A program made the position numbers and the translations under genes. A DNA stretch of 64,000 nucleotides from positions 868,001-932,000 of the forward strand of contig JAWPMN010000001.1 in NCBI GenBank assembly GCA_033344895.1, in the 5' to 3' direction. Within the stretch, counting starts at the first letter, position 1; each line of letters opens with the position of its first letter. The DNA is from Alphaproteobacteria bacterium (GTDB lineage: Bacteria > Pseudomonadota > Alphaproteobacteria > UBA8366 > Aestuariispiraceae). The notes below the pieces were generated by a model. It saw only the letters and a list, made by a program, of their open reading frames with translations. It was not told where the DNA came from and ran no database searches. Shown here piece after piece: positions 19,301 through 29,013 of this stretch.

Positions 19301-20091
19301 TCGCCGCTCCGCAGTTTTGCAAAATCCGGTTTGGTCTTGCTCAGGAAGGCTCCGATGCCTTCCGCCGCCTCGTCGCTGCCCAGGGCACGTGCCATGGCGT
19401 CGCGCTCCCGATCCAGCTGGGAGTCCGGGTCAGAGAAGGACGCGGTTTCCAGCAAAGCCTTGATGTAGCGCAGGGCCTGGGCCGGACCGGCCGCCAGGCG
19501 GTCGGCATACTGCGTGGCAAGGGCCATGGCGCCGCCCGGATCGCACAGCTCCGTGACCATGCCCAGATCATAGAACCGATCCGCGGAAACCGGATCGCCC
19601 AGCATGCAGAGGCGGGACACCAGGGGGCGCGGCAGTTGCGCCGCCAGACGTGCGGTCAGCCCGCCATCCGGCACCAGCCCGGCCTTCACATAGGCCACCG
19701 AGAAGAGAGCACCGCGTGCTGCAATCAGGAAGTCGCAAGCCAGCGCCAGAGAAACCCCGGCCCCGGCCGCGCCACCCTCGACCGCCGCGATCACCGGTTT
19801 CGGACAGGCCCGGATCGCGCGGATGACATCATGCAGACCATCAATCGCCTCGCGCCTTCCGGATTCGGTCATCTCCCGCCGCTTGACCAGGGTCTTCAGA
19901 TCGCCGCCGGCGCAGAAGAAGCTGCCCTCTCCCGTCAGGATGACGGAGGCGATCGTAGCGTCTCCGGCCGCGCGGTCAGTGGCGTTCCGGATTGCCGCAT
20001 AGAACTCCGGGGAAAGCGGATTGCGTCGCGCACCGTCGCAATTGGTTACCACCAGCGCCGCACCGATCTGTTCCAGTGTCACATCGGCCAT
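19297..20091 (-). CDS. Enoyl-CoA hydratase/isomerase family protein
   Basis: 264 residues from the ATG at 20091, which has GGGGGAG six bases upstream (a GTG at 20106 is less likely). Crotonase fold: the oxyanion strands FFCAGGDLKTL and AVEGGAAGAGVSLALACD are present, but the second acidic residue of true hydratases is not obvious in KAGLVPDGGLTARL. It could be an isomerase or a hydratase with another specificity. It starts two bases after the thioesterase gene ends and forms part of the beta-oxidation operon. Confidence 0.87.
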   Translation of the reverse strand: MADVTLEQIGAALVVTNCDGARRNPLSPEFYAAIRNATDRAAGDATIASVILTGEGSFFCAGGDLKTLVKRREMTESGRREAIDGLHDVIRAIRACPKPVIAAVEGGAAGAGVSLALACDFLIAARGALFSVAYVKAGLVPDGGLTARLAAQLPRPLVSRLCMLGDPVSADRFYDLGMVTELCDPGGAMALATQYADRLAAGPAQALRYIKALLETASFSDPDSQLDRERDAMARALGSDEAAEGIGAFLSKTKPDFAKLRSGE

Positions 20092-20092
20092 G

Positions 20093-20515
20093 TCACACTC
20101 CCCCACGCCGGTGCGGCGGCACTTTCTTGAAGACGCCGGTCGCCGTCGCGATCAGGGTCCCTGACTCATCGGTCAGTTGCCCTTCGATAAACAGAAGACT
20201 GCGCCCGCCGCCGGTGACACGTCCGACTGCCGTGACACGCCCGCCGGTGGCCGGCGTCACGAACTGTGTGTTGATGGATATCGTCAGGAAGGGAACGCGC
20301 CCGGTCTCATCGACCGTCAGGCTGCCTGTCGCCCCGCAGGCGCTGTCCAGCAAGGTTGCGGCAATCCCGCCATGCAGGACCCCATGCCGGTTCAGATGTC
20401 GATCCTCTACGTCCAGCCAGCACCGGGCGCATTTGTCAGGCTGACCGACATCCAGAACATAGCCGATCAGGCGCTGCGGTCCCGTCTCGTCACGGATGAT
20501 CGCCTCTGCGGACAT
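20093..20515 (-). CDS. PaaI-type hotdog thioesterase
   Basis: 140 residues of the hotdog fold. The HGGIAATLLDSACGATGSL motif (about residues 48-67) and the later GRVTGGGRSLLFIEGQL strand are typical of PaaI/YdiI acyl-CoA thioesterases. It probably releases CoA from stalled acyl-CoA intermediates. Seven bases separate it from the upstream acyl-CoA dehydrogenase gene. Confidence 0.85.
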   Translation of the reverse strand: MSAEAIIRDETGPQRLIGYVLDVGQPDKCARCWLDVEDRHLNRHGVLHGGIAATLLDSACGATGSLTVDETGRVPFLTISINTQFVTPATGGRVTAVGRVTGGGRSLLFIEGQLTDESGTLIATATGVFKKVPPHRRGGV

Positions 20516-20521
20516 GGCCGG

Positions 20522-21658
20522 TCAGCCCTGCGCCAGCGCGATGAACCGTTCCAGATGGTGATCGGTATCGCCGAAGCGATGGTCGACCATCACCATGCGC
20601 TTTGCAAAATGGGCCAGGCCGTATTCCTGGGTCATGCCGATGCCGCCATGCATTTGAATGGTTTCCTCGGCCACCAGACGGCCGACCCGTCCGATCAGAT
20701 TCTTCGCCGCGCTGACATGCCGTTCGCGGGTAACCCGGTCGCGGTCGAGATGTCCCGCAGCATTGATGACGGCGGAGCGTGCCTGTTCGATTTCGACCAG
20801 CATGTCGGCCATACGGTGCTGAAGCGCCTGAAACTTGCCCAGTGGCCGTCCGAACTGTTTTCGCGTCCGCAGGTATTCGACGGTCAAATCCTTCGCACTT
20901 TCCATGGCACCGAGCGCTTCCGCACACAGCGCGGTAACCGCTATGGCGACCCGGCGTTCGATAACCGGGAAGGCCTGCCCAATCGGTCCCAATGCGGCGT
21001 CCAGCGACACCTCGACATCGCTCAGGGTAACCTCCGCCGCCGTGCCGCCGCCCATCAGTGGATAACCGCGTCGCGACAGGCCCGGCGAATCCGCGGGGAC
21101 CAGAAACAAGGAGATGCCGTCCGGGTCCGCGACATCGCCGCTGCTGCGGGCACTGACCACCAGCATCTGCGCGTTGGCGCCGTTGCCCACAACCGCCTTT
21201 CGCCCGTTCAGTACGACGGTATCACCGCGAATCTCCGCGACGCTAGATACCCGATTAAGGTCATAGCGCGAGTCCGGCTCGCCATGAGCGAAAGCCAATT
21301 GCACAGAACCTGCAATAACATCCTCGAGGATACCGCACTGGGCGTCCGTCCCCAGATCCGCAATCAGACCTCCGGCGAGGACAACCGTGTCGAGGAACGG
21401 TTCCACCACACCGGCACGACCGAATTCCTCAAACAGGACCGTCACATCGAACCCGGCGCCGCCGAAACCGCCCTGCGATTCATCGAACAAGGCGCCGATC
21501 ACGCCCAGTTCCGCCAGTTCGGACCAGACCGTCGGGCTGAAGCCGCCGTCTTCCTTCAGAATCGCGTTCAGCGCATCGGTGGTGTAGCGGTCGGACAAGT
21601 AGCGCCGCAGCGTGTCCTGCAGCATCTGCCGCTCTTCGGTCAGGGCGAAATCAACCAT
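20522..21658 (-). CDS. Acyl-CoA dehydrogenase, small-subunit type (PimD-like)
   Basis: 378 residues of the acyl-CoA dehydrogenase family: an N-terminal helical domain, a middle beta domain and a C-terminal helical bundle ending IQMHGGIGMTQEYGLAHFAKR. The usual C-terminal YEG base motif is absent, with FGDTDHHLERF instead. It is paired with the gene at 21661 with a two-base gap. This is the arrangement of heteromeric dehydrogenases such as pimeloyl-CoA dehydrogenase PimC/PimD. The heterotetramer is inferred. Confidence 0.88.
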   Translation of the reverse strand: MVDFALTEERQMLQDTLRRYLSDRYTTDALNAILKEDGGFSPTVWSELAELGVIGALFDESQGGFGGAGFDVTVLFEEFGRAGVVEPFLDTVVLAGGLIADLGTDAQCGILEDVIAGSVQLAFAHGEPDSRYDLNRVSSVAEIRGDTVVLNGRKAVVGNGANAQMLVVSARSSGDVADPDGISLFLVPADSPGLSRRGYPLMGGGTAAEVTLSDVEVSLDAALGPIGQAFPVIERRVAIAVTALCAEALGAMESAKDLTVEYLRTRKQFGRPLGKFQALQHRMADMLVEIEQARSAVINAAGHLDRDRVTRERHVSAAKNLIGRVGRLVAEETIQMHGGIGMTQEYGLAHFAKRMVMVDHRFGDTDHHLERFIALAQG

Positions 21659-21660
21659 GA

Positions 21661-22857
21661 TTACAGTTCCAGAATGGCCTTGCTGATGATCGTTCGCTGG
21701 ACCTCATTGGACCCGCCGAAGATCGACAGTTTTCGATTGTTGAAGTATTGCGGCGCAGCCGGGGTCGCGTATTCCGGTCCGACAGGCTCCTCATTGAAGC
21801 CTTCATCCAATGCCTCGGACACGAACGGCATGGCATAGGGACCAACGGCCCGCCGCGTCAGGTCGTTGATTTCCTGACGGATGATCGTGCCCTTGATCTT
21901 CAGCATGGAACTTTCCGCACCCGGTGCCTGACCGGCGGCGGCTTTGGCGATAACCCTCAGGTTGGTCGTCGCCATGGCCATCAGATCGATTTCGACCTGG
22001 GCCATGCGCGCGGCGAAATGCGGGTTTTCGATCAAAGGACGCCCGCCCGACTTTTCCTGTCGCGCAATCCGTTTCAGGTTCGCCAGTCCGGCATTGGAGA
22101 ACCCGACCCCGGCAATATTGGTGCGTTCATGGGTCAGCAGGAACTTGGCATAGGTCCAGCCCTCGTTCTCCTTGCCGACCAGGTTTGCCGCGGGGACGCG
22201 GACATTGTCGAAGAAGACCTCGTTCACCTCCGGTGTCCCTTCCAGAAGCACGATGGGACGCACCTCGACACCGGGGCTGTTCATGTCGATCAGCAGGAAG
22301 GAAATCCCTTCCTGCGGCTTGCAGTCGGGATCGGTTCGAACGAGGCAGAATATCCAGTTCGCGTGCTGTCCCAGCGTTGTCCAGGTCTTCTGGCCGTTGA
22401 CGATATAGTCGTCACCGTCGCGCACCGCGCGGGTCTTCAGCGACGCCAGATCGGAACCCGCCCCCGGCTCGGAATATCCCTGACACCACCAATGCTCGCC
22501 GTTCAGGATTTTTGGCAGGAAATGATCCTGTTGCTCCTTCGAGCCGAACTTCTGCAGAACCGGCCCCAACATGGTCAGACCGAAGGGCACGATGCGCGGC
22601 GCATTGGCCAGGGTCGTTTCCTCTTCGAAGATGTGGCGCTGAACCGCGTTCCACCCCGTGCCACCGAACTCCACCGGCCAATTGCCGGCGAGCCAGCCGC
22701 GATCATTCAGGGTCGCATGCCATTCCTCATGATCTGCCTTGGAAAGACGCTTACCAAGTCGGACCTTCTCCGACAGACGCTCCGGCAGTTTCTCGTTCAG
22801 GAAGTCGCGAACCTCCTGACGGAAAGCGGATTCCTCCGCTGTATAACTCAAGTCCAT
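21661..22857 (-). CDS. Acyl-CoA dehydrogenase, large-subunit type (PimC-like)
   Basis: 398 residues from the ATG at 22857; the frame is open further upstream, but that part lies inside the thiolase gene. It has the flavin-binding segments WCQGYSEPGAGSDLASL and KTWTTLGQHANWIFCL. By eye, the C-terminal IFGGSNEVQR aligns with IYEGTSQIQR of medium-chain dehydrogenases, so that base Glu is Gly. A Glu in HERTNIAG aligns with the alternative base position of isovaleryl-type enzymes. This fits PimC-like subunits. It introduces the first double bond in the acyl-CoA. Confidence 0.9.
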   Translation of the reverse strand: MDLSYTAEESAFRQEVRDFLNEKLPERLSEKVRLGKRLSKADHEEWHATLNDRGWLAGNWPVEFGGTGWNAVQRHIFEEETTLANAPRIVPFGLTMLGPVLQKFGSKEQQDHFLPKILNGEHWWCQGYSEPGAGSDLASLKTRAVRDGDDYIVNGQKTWTTLGQHANWIFCLVRTDPDCKPQEGISFLLIDMNSPGVEVRPIVLLEGTPEVNEVFFDNVRVPAANLVGKENEGWTYAKFLLTHERTNIAGVGFSNAGLANLKRIARQEKSGGRPLIENPHFAARMAQVEIDLMAMATTNLRVIAKAAAGQAPGAESSMLKIKGTIIRQEINDLTRRAVGPYAMPFVSEALDEGFNEEPVGPEYATPAAPQYFNNRKLSIFGGSNEVQRTIISKAILEL

Positions 22858-22871
22858 CGGCCGGTCCCCCG

Positions 22872-24047
22872 TCAGTAGATTTCGAACAGGCCTGCTGCGC
22901 CCATGCCGCCGCCGACACACATGGTCACCACGCCCAGCTTTGCGCCCCGGCGTCTCCCTTCCAGCAGCAATGCGCCGACCATCCGCGCACCTGTCATTCC
23001 AAAAGGATGTCCAATGGCAATCGATCCGCCGTTCACATTGAAGATGTCCGGATCGATGCCCAGCGTATCCCGGCAATAGAGCGCCTGACTGGCGAAAGCC
23101 TCGTTCAACTCCCAAAGGTCGATGTCCGAAACCTTCTTGCCGGCCCGCTCGAGCAGCCGGGGGACGGCCAGGACGGGACCGATCCCCATTTCATCCGGCT
23201 CGCAGCCGGCAACCGAAAATCCGCGAAACGCGCCCAGTGGTTCCAGCCCCTCGCGCTCGGCTTCCTTCGCGTCCATGACGACCAGGGCTGCTGCGCCGTC
23301 CGACAGTTGGGAGGCATTCCCGGCGGTGATAAACTGATCCTCGCCGCGCACAGGCGCCAGCTTGGAAAGACCCTCCAGGGTCGTGTCGGGACGATTGCAC
23401 TCATCCCTGGAAAGGGTGATCTCCTGCTCCGAAACCTCCCCCGTTTCCTTGTCCTTCACGGCCTTTACCAGATCGATGGAAACCAGTTCCGCATCAATCC
23501 GCCCTGACTCCTGCGCCGCGGCCGTACGCTGTTGGGAGGAGAGTGAGTATTCGTCCTGATAGTCCCGACTGATACCATAGCGACGGGCCACGATATCCGC
23601 GGTCTCGATCATGGTCAGATAGAGATCGGGCTTGTGCGCTTCGATCCATGCCTCGCGACTATGGCGCGCCGGCGGTTGAACCATCGATATGGATTCGACA
23701 CCGCCAGCAAGAATACAGGCCGCGCCATCCTGCACGACCGAATGGGCGGCCATTGCGACGGCCTGCAGACCCGAAGCGCAGAAACGGTTCACGGTCGTGC
23801 CGGCGACACTGACCGGCAGGCCCGCACGAATCGCGATCTGCCGGGCGATGTTGCCGCCGGTCACATACTCCGGATAGCCGCAACCGACGATGTTGTCCTC
23901 GATCCGGTCCGGTGCGACACCCGCGCGCCGCACCGCCTCGGCCGCGACATGGCCGCCCATCGTTGCACCATGGGTGCGGTTGAACGCCCCCCGACCGGCC
24001 TTGCCGATCGGGGTCCGCGCCGTGGATACGATGACGGCCTCGCGCAT
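22872..24047 (-). CDS. Acetyl-CoA C-acyltransferase (thiolase)
   Basis: 391 residues, normal thiolase length. The acyl-accepting cysteine is C90 in NRFCASGLQ. The C-terminal active-site segments [17 protein letters not shown] (His) and [12 protein letters not shown] (Cys) are intact. It cleaves 3-ketoacyl-CoA with CoA to acetyl-CoA and a shortened acyl-CoA. It is the second gene of the operon, three bases after the FadB-like gene. Confidence 0.95.
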   Translation of the reverse strand: MREAVIVSTARTPIGKAGRGAFNRTHGATMGGHVAAEAVRRAGVAPDRIEDNIVGCGYPEYVTGGNIARQIAIRAGLPVSVAGTTVNRFCASGLQAVAMAAHSVVQDGAACILAGGVESISMVQPPARHSREAWIEAHKPDLYLTMIETADIVARRYGISRDYQDEYSLSSQQRTAAAQESGRIDAELVSIDLVKAVKDKETGEVSEQEITLSRDECNRPDTTLEGLSKLAPVRGEDQFITAGNASQLSDGAAALVVMDAKEAEREGLEPLGAFRGFSVAGCEPDEMGIGPVLAVPRLLERAGKKVSDIDLWELNEAFASQALYCRDTLGIDPDIFNVNGGSIAIGHPFGMTGARMVGALLLEGRRRGAKLGVVTMCVGGGMGAAGLFEIY

Positions 24048-24050
24048 GTC

Positions 24051-26150
24051 TTAACCCTCGTTGTTCAAACTGTCGAAATTGGCGCCCTTGGCCACGAGAT
24101 CCTCGATCAGGCGGGCCGGTTGCCAGAAATAGTCGTCTTCCTGCGCAAAGGTCCGGATGTCGTCGAGAATCCGGTCCAACCCGACCATGTCGGCATACTT
24201 CATTGGGCCGCCGCGCCAACGCGGGAAGCCATAGCCGGACAACAGGGTGATATCGACATCCAGCGGCCGTCTGGCGATGCCTTCATCGACGATCTTGGCC
24301 GCTTCGTTGATCATCGCGGCCATATAGCGCCGGACAATCTCTTCATCGCTGAATTCACGCGGCTGAATCCCCAGCTTGGCGCGTTCCTCTGCGATGATCT
24401 GTTCGACCTCGGGATCCGGCGTACCCTTGCGGGCGCCATCTTCGTACTTGTAATAGCCGCGTCCGGTCTTTTGACCGAACCAGCCGTTCTCGCAGATGCG
24501 ATCCGCGTAGGTCGGCACACGTTCACGCGGGTCGCGGGTCGCGGCACGGCGCTTGCGCGTCGCCCAACCAATGTCCAAGCCGGCCAGATCGCTGACCGCA
24601 AAAGGTCCCATGGCAAAGCCGAAACTCACCAGCGCCTTGTCGATCTGGTAGGGACTGGCCCCGTCCAGGATCATATGATCCGCTGCGGCACGATAGACCG
24701 CCAGCATCCGGTTGCCGATGAACCCGTCGCAGACCCCGGCACGAACGGCGATTTTCTTCAGGGTCTTGGCCAATGCGAAGCCGGTTGCCACCACATTCGG
24801 CGCCGTCCTGTCGGCCACAACGACTTCCAGAAGTTTCATGATATGGGCCGGCGAGAAGAAGTGCAGGCCGATCACATCCTGCGGGCGCGCGGTCATCGCG
24901 GCAATTTCATTGATGTCCAGATAGGATGTGTTGGTCGCCAGCACCGCACCCGGTTTGCATACAGCGTCCAGCTTGGTGAAGACATCCTTCTTCACGTCCA
25001 TGCTTTCGAACACGGCTTCGACCACGAGATCGGCGTCGGACAACGCGGCGTAATCGGTCACCGCCCGGAAGGATTTGCCAACCAGCGCGTCACGCCTGTC
25101 CTGAGTCAGCTTGCCCCGTTTGACACTGCCGTCGGCCAGTTTGGCAATGGTGCCCGCCGCCTTGTCCGCAGCGTCCTGGTCGCGTTCGATCAGCGTGACA
25201 TCCAGCCCGTTCAGCAAGGCGCAGAAGGCGATCCCCGCCCCCATCGTGCCGCCGCCGATTACACCGATACTGGCGACCTGACGCGGTTCTACGCCTTTCA
25301 GTTCCGGTAGCTTTGCAACCTTGCGCTCGGAGAAGAAGGCGTGGATCAGCCCTTCGCGTTGCGGCGATTCCAGTAGCGTCTTGAACAGGCGGCGCTCCTC
25401 CGCCAGCCCTTCATCGAAGGGCAGGGTCAATGCCGCCTCCACCGCGTCGACACAGGTCGGCGGCGCGATCTGGCCGCGGGCGGACTTTGTCACTTTCCCG
25501 CGCCAGTCCGACAGAAGCGCCTCGTCCTTCGCGGGCACATCCATGTCCCGGATTCGACGAACGCCCTTGCCTTCCGCCAATAGCTTCAAGGCGAACGCCA
25601 GACCGGCGGCTTCCGGATCGGCTTCATCCGAAACCGCATCGACGATTCCAAGTTTCTCTGCTTCGGTAATCGGCACGTGACGGCCGGATGTAATCATGTC
25701 CAGTGCGGCCTCCGCACCAACGAGGCGCGGCATGCGCTGTGTCCCACCGGCGCCGGGCAGAATGCCCAGGGTCACCTCCGGAAGACCGACTCGTGCCCCT
25801 TTCAGGCCGACCCGGTAATGGGCTCCCAGCGCCACTTCCAGTCCACCGCCCAAGGCGGTGCCGTGCAGGACGGCGACGACCGGCTTCATCGAGGCCTCGA
25901 TCCGGTTGACGACATCCGGCAGGGCGGGTGGCAGCGGCGGCTTGCCGAATTCGGAAATGTCAGCCCCGGCAATGAAGGTCCGACCGTCGCCGACAATGAT
26001 CGCGGCATCGATATCCGCGGAGGTATCGACTGTTTCGATCGCATCGGACAGCCCCTGGCGCACCCCTTGAGACAGGGCGTTAACCGGCGGATTCGCCACG
26101 CGAATGACGGCAATGCGATCTTGGACAGACACACGGACCAAATCGGACAT
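24051..26150 (-). CDS. Bifunctional enoyl-CoA hydratase / 3-hydroxyacyl-CoA dehydrogenase (FadB/FadJ/PimF-like)
   Basis: 699 residues from the ATG at 26150, which follows AGGAGGAG. The N-terminal crotonase domain has HGTALGGGLEVALGAHYR (about 96-113) and LPEVTLGILPGAGGTQR (about 123-139, both acidic/catalytic positions kept). The NAD-binding motif GGGTMGAG is at about 299-306, followed by two 3-hydroxyacyl-CoA dehydrogenase C-terminal domains. It is the first gene of the operon (hydratase/dehydrogenase, thiolase, two dehydrogenases, thioesterase, crotonase, FMN protein, CoA ligase). The leader carries the IclR-type palindrome. Confidence 0.95.
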   Translation of the reverse strand: MSDLVRVSVQDRIAVIRVANPPVNALSQGVRQGLSDAIETVDTSADIDAAIIVGDGRTFIAGADISEFGKPPLPPALPDVVNRIEASMKPVVAVLHGTALGGGLEVALGAHYRVGLKGARVGLPEVTLGILPGAGGTQRMPRLVGAEAALDMITSGRHVPITEAEKLGIVDAVSDEADPEAAGLAFALKLLAEGKGVRRIRDMDVPAKDEALLSDWRGKVTKSARGQIAPPTCVDAVEAALTLPFDEGLAEERRLFKTLLESPQREGLIHAFFSERKVAKLPELKGVEPRQVASIGVIGGGTMGAGIAFCALLNGLDVTLIERDQDAADKAAGTIAKLADGSVKRGKLTQDRRDALVGKSFRAVTDYAALSDADLVVEAVFESMDVKKDVFTKLDAVCKPGAVLATNTSYLDINEIAAMTARPQDVIGLHFFSPAHIMKLLEVVVADRTAPNVVATGFALAKTLKKIAVRAGVCDGFIGNRMLAVYRAAADHMILDGASPYQIDKALVSFGFAMGPFAVSDLAGLDIGWATRKRRAATRDPRERVPTYADRICENGWFGQKTGRGYYKYEDGARKGTPDPEVEQIIAEERAKLGIQPREFSDEEIVRRYMAAMINEAAKIVDEGIARRPLDVDITLLSGYGFPRWRGGPMKYADMVGLDRILDDIRTFAQEDDYFWQPARLIEDLVAKGANFDSLNNEG

Positions 26151-26214
26151 TTGTACTCCTCCTGGCGGCGGCCTGCGGCCTGCCGCAACGATTGTCAAAA
26201 CCTAGCAACCGTCA

Positions 26215-26257
26215 GCGGAATTTCAATAAATAAAATTGAATTCCACTATGCGGAATT
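26215..26257. promoter_or_regulatory. IclR-type operator before the beta-oxidation operon
   Basis: AATTCCACTATGCGGAATT at 26239-26257 fits AATTCC-R-C-N3-G-Y-GGAATT. A further half-site, GCGGAATT, is at 26215-26222. An almost identical 19-mer lies at 30091-30109 in front of the TRAP operon. The iclR gene starts the same neighbourhood, so its product is the likely ligand-responsive repressor. Confidence 0.65.
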
Positions 26258-26283
26258 ACCACAGTTCATATTTATGGCAACCG

Positions 26284-27120
26284 TCACCCACGCTGCGCCA
26301 GCGCAGGGGATTGACCGGTTGCCCGTTCCAGCTCCCGGACGGCAGCCCGCAATTTCGGGCCTACCTCCTCCTGCATACGGGCATCCGTCAGGTCTTTTGG
26401 CAACGCACCACAGGTGAAGATCACCGGTTCCGTCAGTTCATAGCTCCGGAACGGCACGGCCACCGCGTTCACGGTCGACGCAAAGCGGATTTCCGGCCGC
26501 GCAATGACATGACCGACCGACACCAGATCGGCATAAGCCTCGTTCCGCAATGTGCGGGCCATATCGATCGTCAGGCCGTTCTCCCCCTCCAGATAGGCCG
26601 CCACTTCCTCGAACTCACTGTCCGACAAGGCCGCCAGCAGCGCGTGGCCGGAGGAGGATCCCTTCACGGGAATGCGGTGGCCGGTCTCCAACCAGATTGA
26701 AGAGACCCCGCGCGGACGCCAGGTCTTGACCAGCAGCAGCTTGCGCTCGTCCCGCACGGCCAGCACCACCAGCGTGCCGGTTTCGTTGGCCAGCGCCTGC
26801 ATGATCGGTGAACCCACGTCGACGAATGACATCGACGCCGTTGCCACATTGCCCAATGCCAGCAGCGAGGGCCCGAGACGATACCGGTCCCGGCGTCCCT
26901 CATGCGAAAGGTAACCCAGCGCTTGAAGCGTGAAGGTCAGGCGCGAAACCGTGGACTTGGGAAGACCGGTGCGTTCCGCGATCTCCTGATTGCCCAGACC
27001 GTCGTCAGACGCGCGGAAGGCCCGCAGGACGCTGAGACCGCGGGCCAGCGTCGTGGCGAATCGACGATCCCCCTGCAGGTCCGGGCTCTGCCCCTTCTTA
27101 TCCGACTTATCCGACGACAT
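26284..27120 (-). CDS. IclR family transcriptional regulator
   Basis: 278 residues. The N-terminal winged helix (about 23-85, GLGNQEIAERTGLPKSTVSR) is followed by the IclR effector domain, with SSSGHALLAAL and the LRNEAYADLVSVGHVIARPEIRFASTVNAVAVPF region (here cited as VSVGHVIARPEIRF). It is ten bases downstream of the TRAP large permease gene on the same strand and just upstream of the beta-oxidation operon. It probably represses both, through the shared palindrome. The likely effector is the imported acid or its CoA ester (inference). Confidence 0.92.
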   Translation of the reverse strand: MSSDKSDKKGQSPDLQGDRRFATTLARGLSVLRAFRASDDGLGNQEIAERTGLPKSTVSRLTFTLQALGYLSHEGRRDRYRLGPSLLALGNVATASMSFVDVGSPIMQALANETGTLVVLAVRDERKLLLVKTWRPRGVSSIWLETGHRIPVKGSSSGHALLAALSDSEFEEVAAYLEGENGLTIDMARTLRNEAYADLVSVGHVIARPEIRFASTVNAVAVPFRSYELTEPVIFTCGALPKDLTDARMQEEVGPKLRAAVRELERATGQSPALAQRG

Positions 27121-27129
27121 GCTGCGGCC

Positions 27130-28470
27130 CTACCACATGGTGTTGGGGATCAAAAGCGACAGGATCGGGAAGGCGATGATCAGCACCAGCACGATCACAT
27201 CCACCGACAGGAAGCGCAAAATGCCCGAGAAAATCCGATCAATCGACACTTCCTTGCCGACCACATTGGCGATCACGAAGACATTCAGCCCGACCGGCGG
27301 GGTGATCAGCCCGATCTCCAGGAGCTTGATCACCACAACCCCGAACCAGATCAGATCGAACCCGTAGCTTTCGACCAGCGGAACCATGAGCGGCAGGGTC
27401 AGCACCATGATCCCGATCGGATCCAGGAACATGCCCAACAACAGATAGATCAGCGCGATCGCAATCAGCAGCAATACCGGCGACAGTTCCGCCTCGGTCA
27501 CCGAGGTCACCAGATCCGGTGCCAACCCGGTCAGGGCAATGAAGGCGACGAAGATCTTTGCCCCCGCCGCGATGAAGAAAATCGACGCTGTCTGGATGCA
27601 GGTCTCGCGCATGGATTCCCATATCGCCTTCAAATCCAGTTTGCGCTGGGCAAAGCCGATCACGACCGCGGCGACGACACAGACCGCGGCAGCCTCGGTC
27701 GCAGTGAAGATTCCACCGTAAATGCCGCCGACGATGATCGCGAACAGGGTCAGCGCGGGCCACGCCCTTGTGGCGGCCTTGAAGCGGTCCCGCATCGCGA
27801 CCTGGCCGTCATCGACCGGCGCCGCGGAAGGGTCCCGCTTCACCCAGATATAAATCACCAGCAGGAAGCCCAGCAGCGAAATGATGCCTGGCAGAACTCC
27901 GGCCAGAAACAGGCGGCTGATCGAGGTTTCGGTGAATATCCCGTAGATGATGAACAGAACGCTGGGCGGAATCAGGGATCCCAGCGTGCCGCCGGACGCC
28001 ACACTGGCCGTGGCCAGACGCGGGTCATAGCCCATGCGCAGCATCTCGGGCGTGCAGATCCGCCCCATCGTCGACGCGCAGGCGACGCTGGACCCGGTAA
28101 TGGCGGAAAAGCCGCCGCACCCGACCACCGATGCCATTGCGACGCCGCCGGGCAAACGGCTGAGCCAGACCCGGGCGGCGTAATAGATGTCGGTTGTAAT
28201 GCCGGATCGGTAGGCGATGTGCCCCAGCGCCACGAAGAGCGGGATCATGCTGAGGTCATAGGAATGGATCAGGTCGAAGGAGTTCGAGAACACCATCGAC
28301 GTCGTCGCCTTGAAGGCCCGTTCCGGCATGAAGGTGCCGGTGCGGAAGGCGAAGATGCAGAAACTGGCGACCGCCGCGACGCCGGCCAGCGCGAAGGCGA
28401 TGGGCACACGCACCGCCAGCAGCAGCAGGACGGCAAGAAATGCGAAGAGACCGATCAGGCTCGGGTCCAT
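27130..28470 (-). CDS. TRAP transporter large permease (DctM)
   Basis: 446 residues with about 12 hydrophobic segments. Typical DctM signatures are ITGSSVACASTMGRI near residue 130 and GTLGSLIPPSVLFIIYG. It forms the Na+-coupled channel of the first TRAP system with the genes at 28483 and 29014. It is followed closely by iclR. The substrate is probably the acid degraded by the adjacent operon. Confidence 0.95.
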   Translation of the reverse strand: MDPSLIGLFAFLAVLLLLAVRVPIAFALAGVAAVASFCIFAFRTGTFMPERAFKATTSMVFSNSFDLIHSYDLSMIPLFVALGHIAYRSGITTDIYYAARVWLSRLPGGVAMASVVGCGGFSAITGSSVACASTMGRICTPEMLRMGYDPRLATASVASGGTLGSLIPPSVLFIIYGIFTETSISRLFLAGVLPGIISLLGFLLVIYIWVKRDPSAAPVDDGQVAMRDRFKAATRAWPALTLFAIIVGGIYGGIFTATEAAAVCVVAAVVIGFAQRKLDLKAIWESMRETCIQTASIFFIAAGAKIFVAFIALTGLAPDLVTSVTEAELSPVLLLIAIALIYLLLGMFLDPIGIMVLTLPLMVPLVESYGFDLIWFGVVVIKLLEIGLITPPVGLNVFVIANVVGKEVSIDRIFSGILRFLSVDVIVLVLIIAFPILSLLIPNTMW

Positions 28471-28482
28471 TCGAAATCGCTC

Positions 28483-28980
28483 CTAGTGACCGGATTCGGC
28501 AAGGCCGGTTGTCGCCGCCCCGGCCCGGATGTCCGTCACCGCCAGCGCCAGAAGCCGCAGCCAGCAGACCGCGATGCCGATGACAAAGATCGCCCGGCCC
28601 GGCCATTTCGGCAGGTTCAGGTCGCCGAAATAGAAACTGCCGGACGCGGCCATGTGAATGACCTCCCGCCCGGCCGCATAGATCAGGGGCAGTAGCGCCA
28701 GCATGCCGACGATTGACCCGAAGATGATGCAGCAACCGCGAATACGGGCGGAAAACCTGTCGGAAAAGAAGGATACCGAAACATGGTTCCGGGCTGCCGT
28801 TGTCGCCGCAAGCGGCAAAATGATCGCCGCAACCATCAATTCACGCACCAGAACAATGGTATCAGGCAGCGCAACCCCGAAGGCCGACCGCGTCACGACA
28901 CTGGCCGTGATCAGAAGCCCAAGAAGGATCACGGCGACGGCGCCGATGCCGAGCAGAATGTTTTCCAACTTACCCAGCAT
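28483..28980 (-). CDS. TRAP transporter small permease (DctQ)
   Basis: 165 residues with four membrane segments and the family motif RNHVSVSFFSDRF in the central loop. The ATG at 28980 is preferred; a TTG at 29001 would add seven residues. It lies between the solute-binding protein and DctM, with short gaps. Confidence 0.9.
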   Translation of the reverse strand: MLGKLENILLGIGAVAVILLGLLITASVVTRSAFGVALPDTIVLVRELMVAAIILPLAATTAARNHVSVSFFSDRFSARIRGCCIIFGSIVGMLALLPLIYAAGREVIHMAASGSFYFGDLNLPKWPGRAIFVIGIAVCWLRLLALAVTDIRAGAATTGLAESGH

Positions 28981-29013
28981 GGTCGTTCCGCCGCCGCTCA
29001 ACGTGCCGATCCC

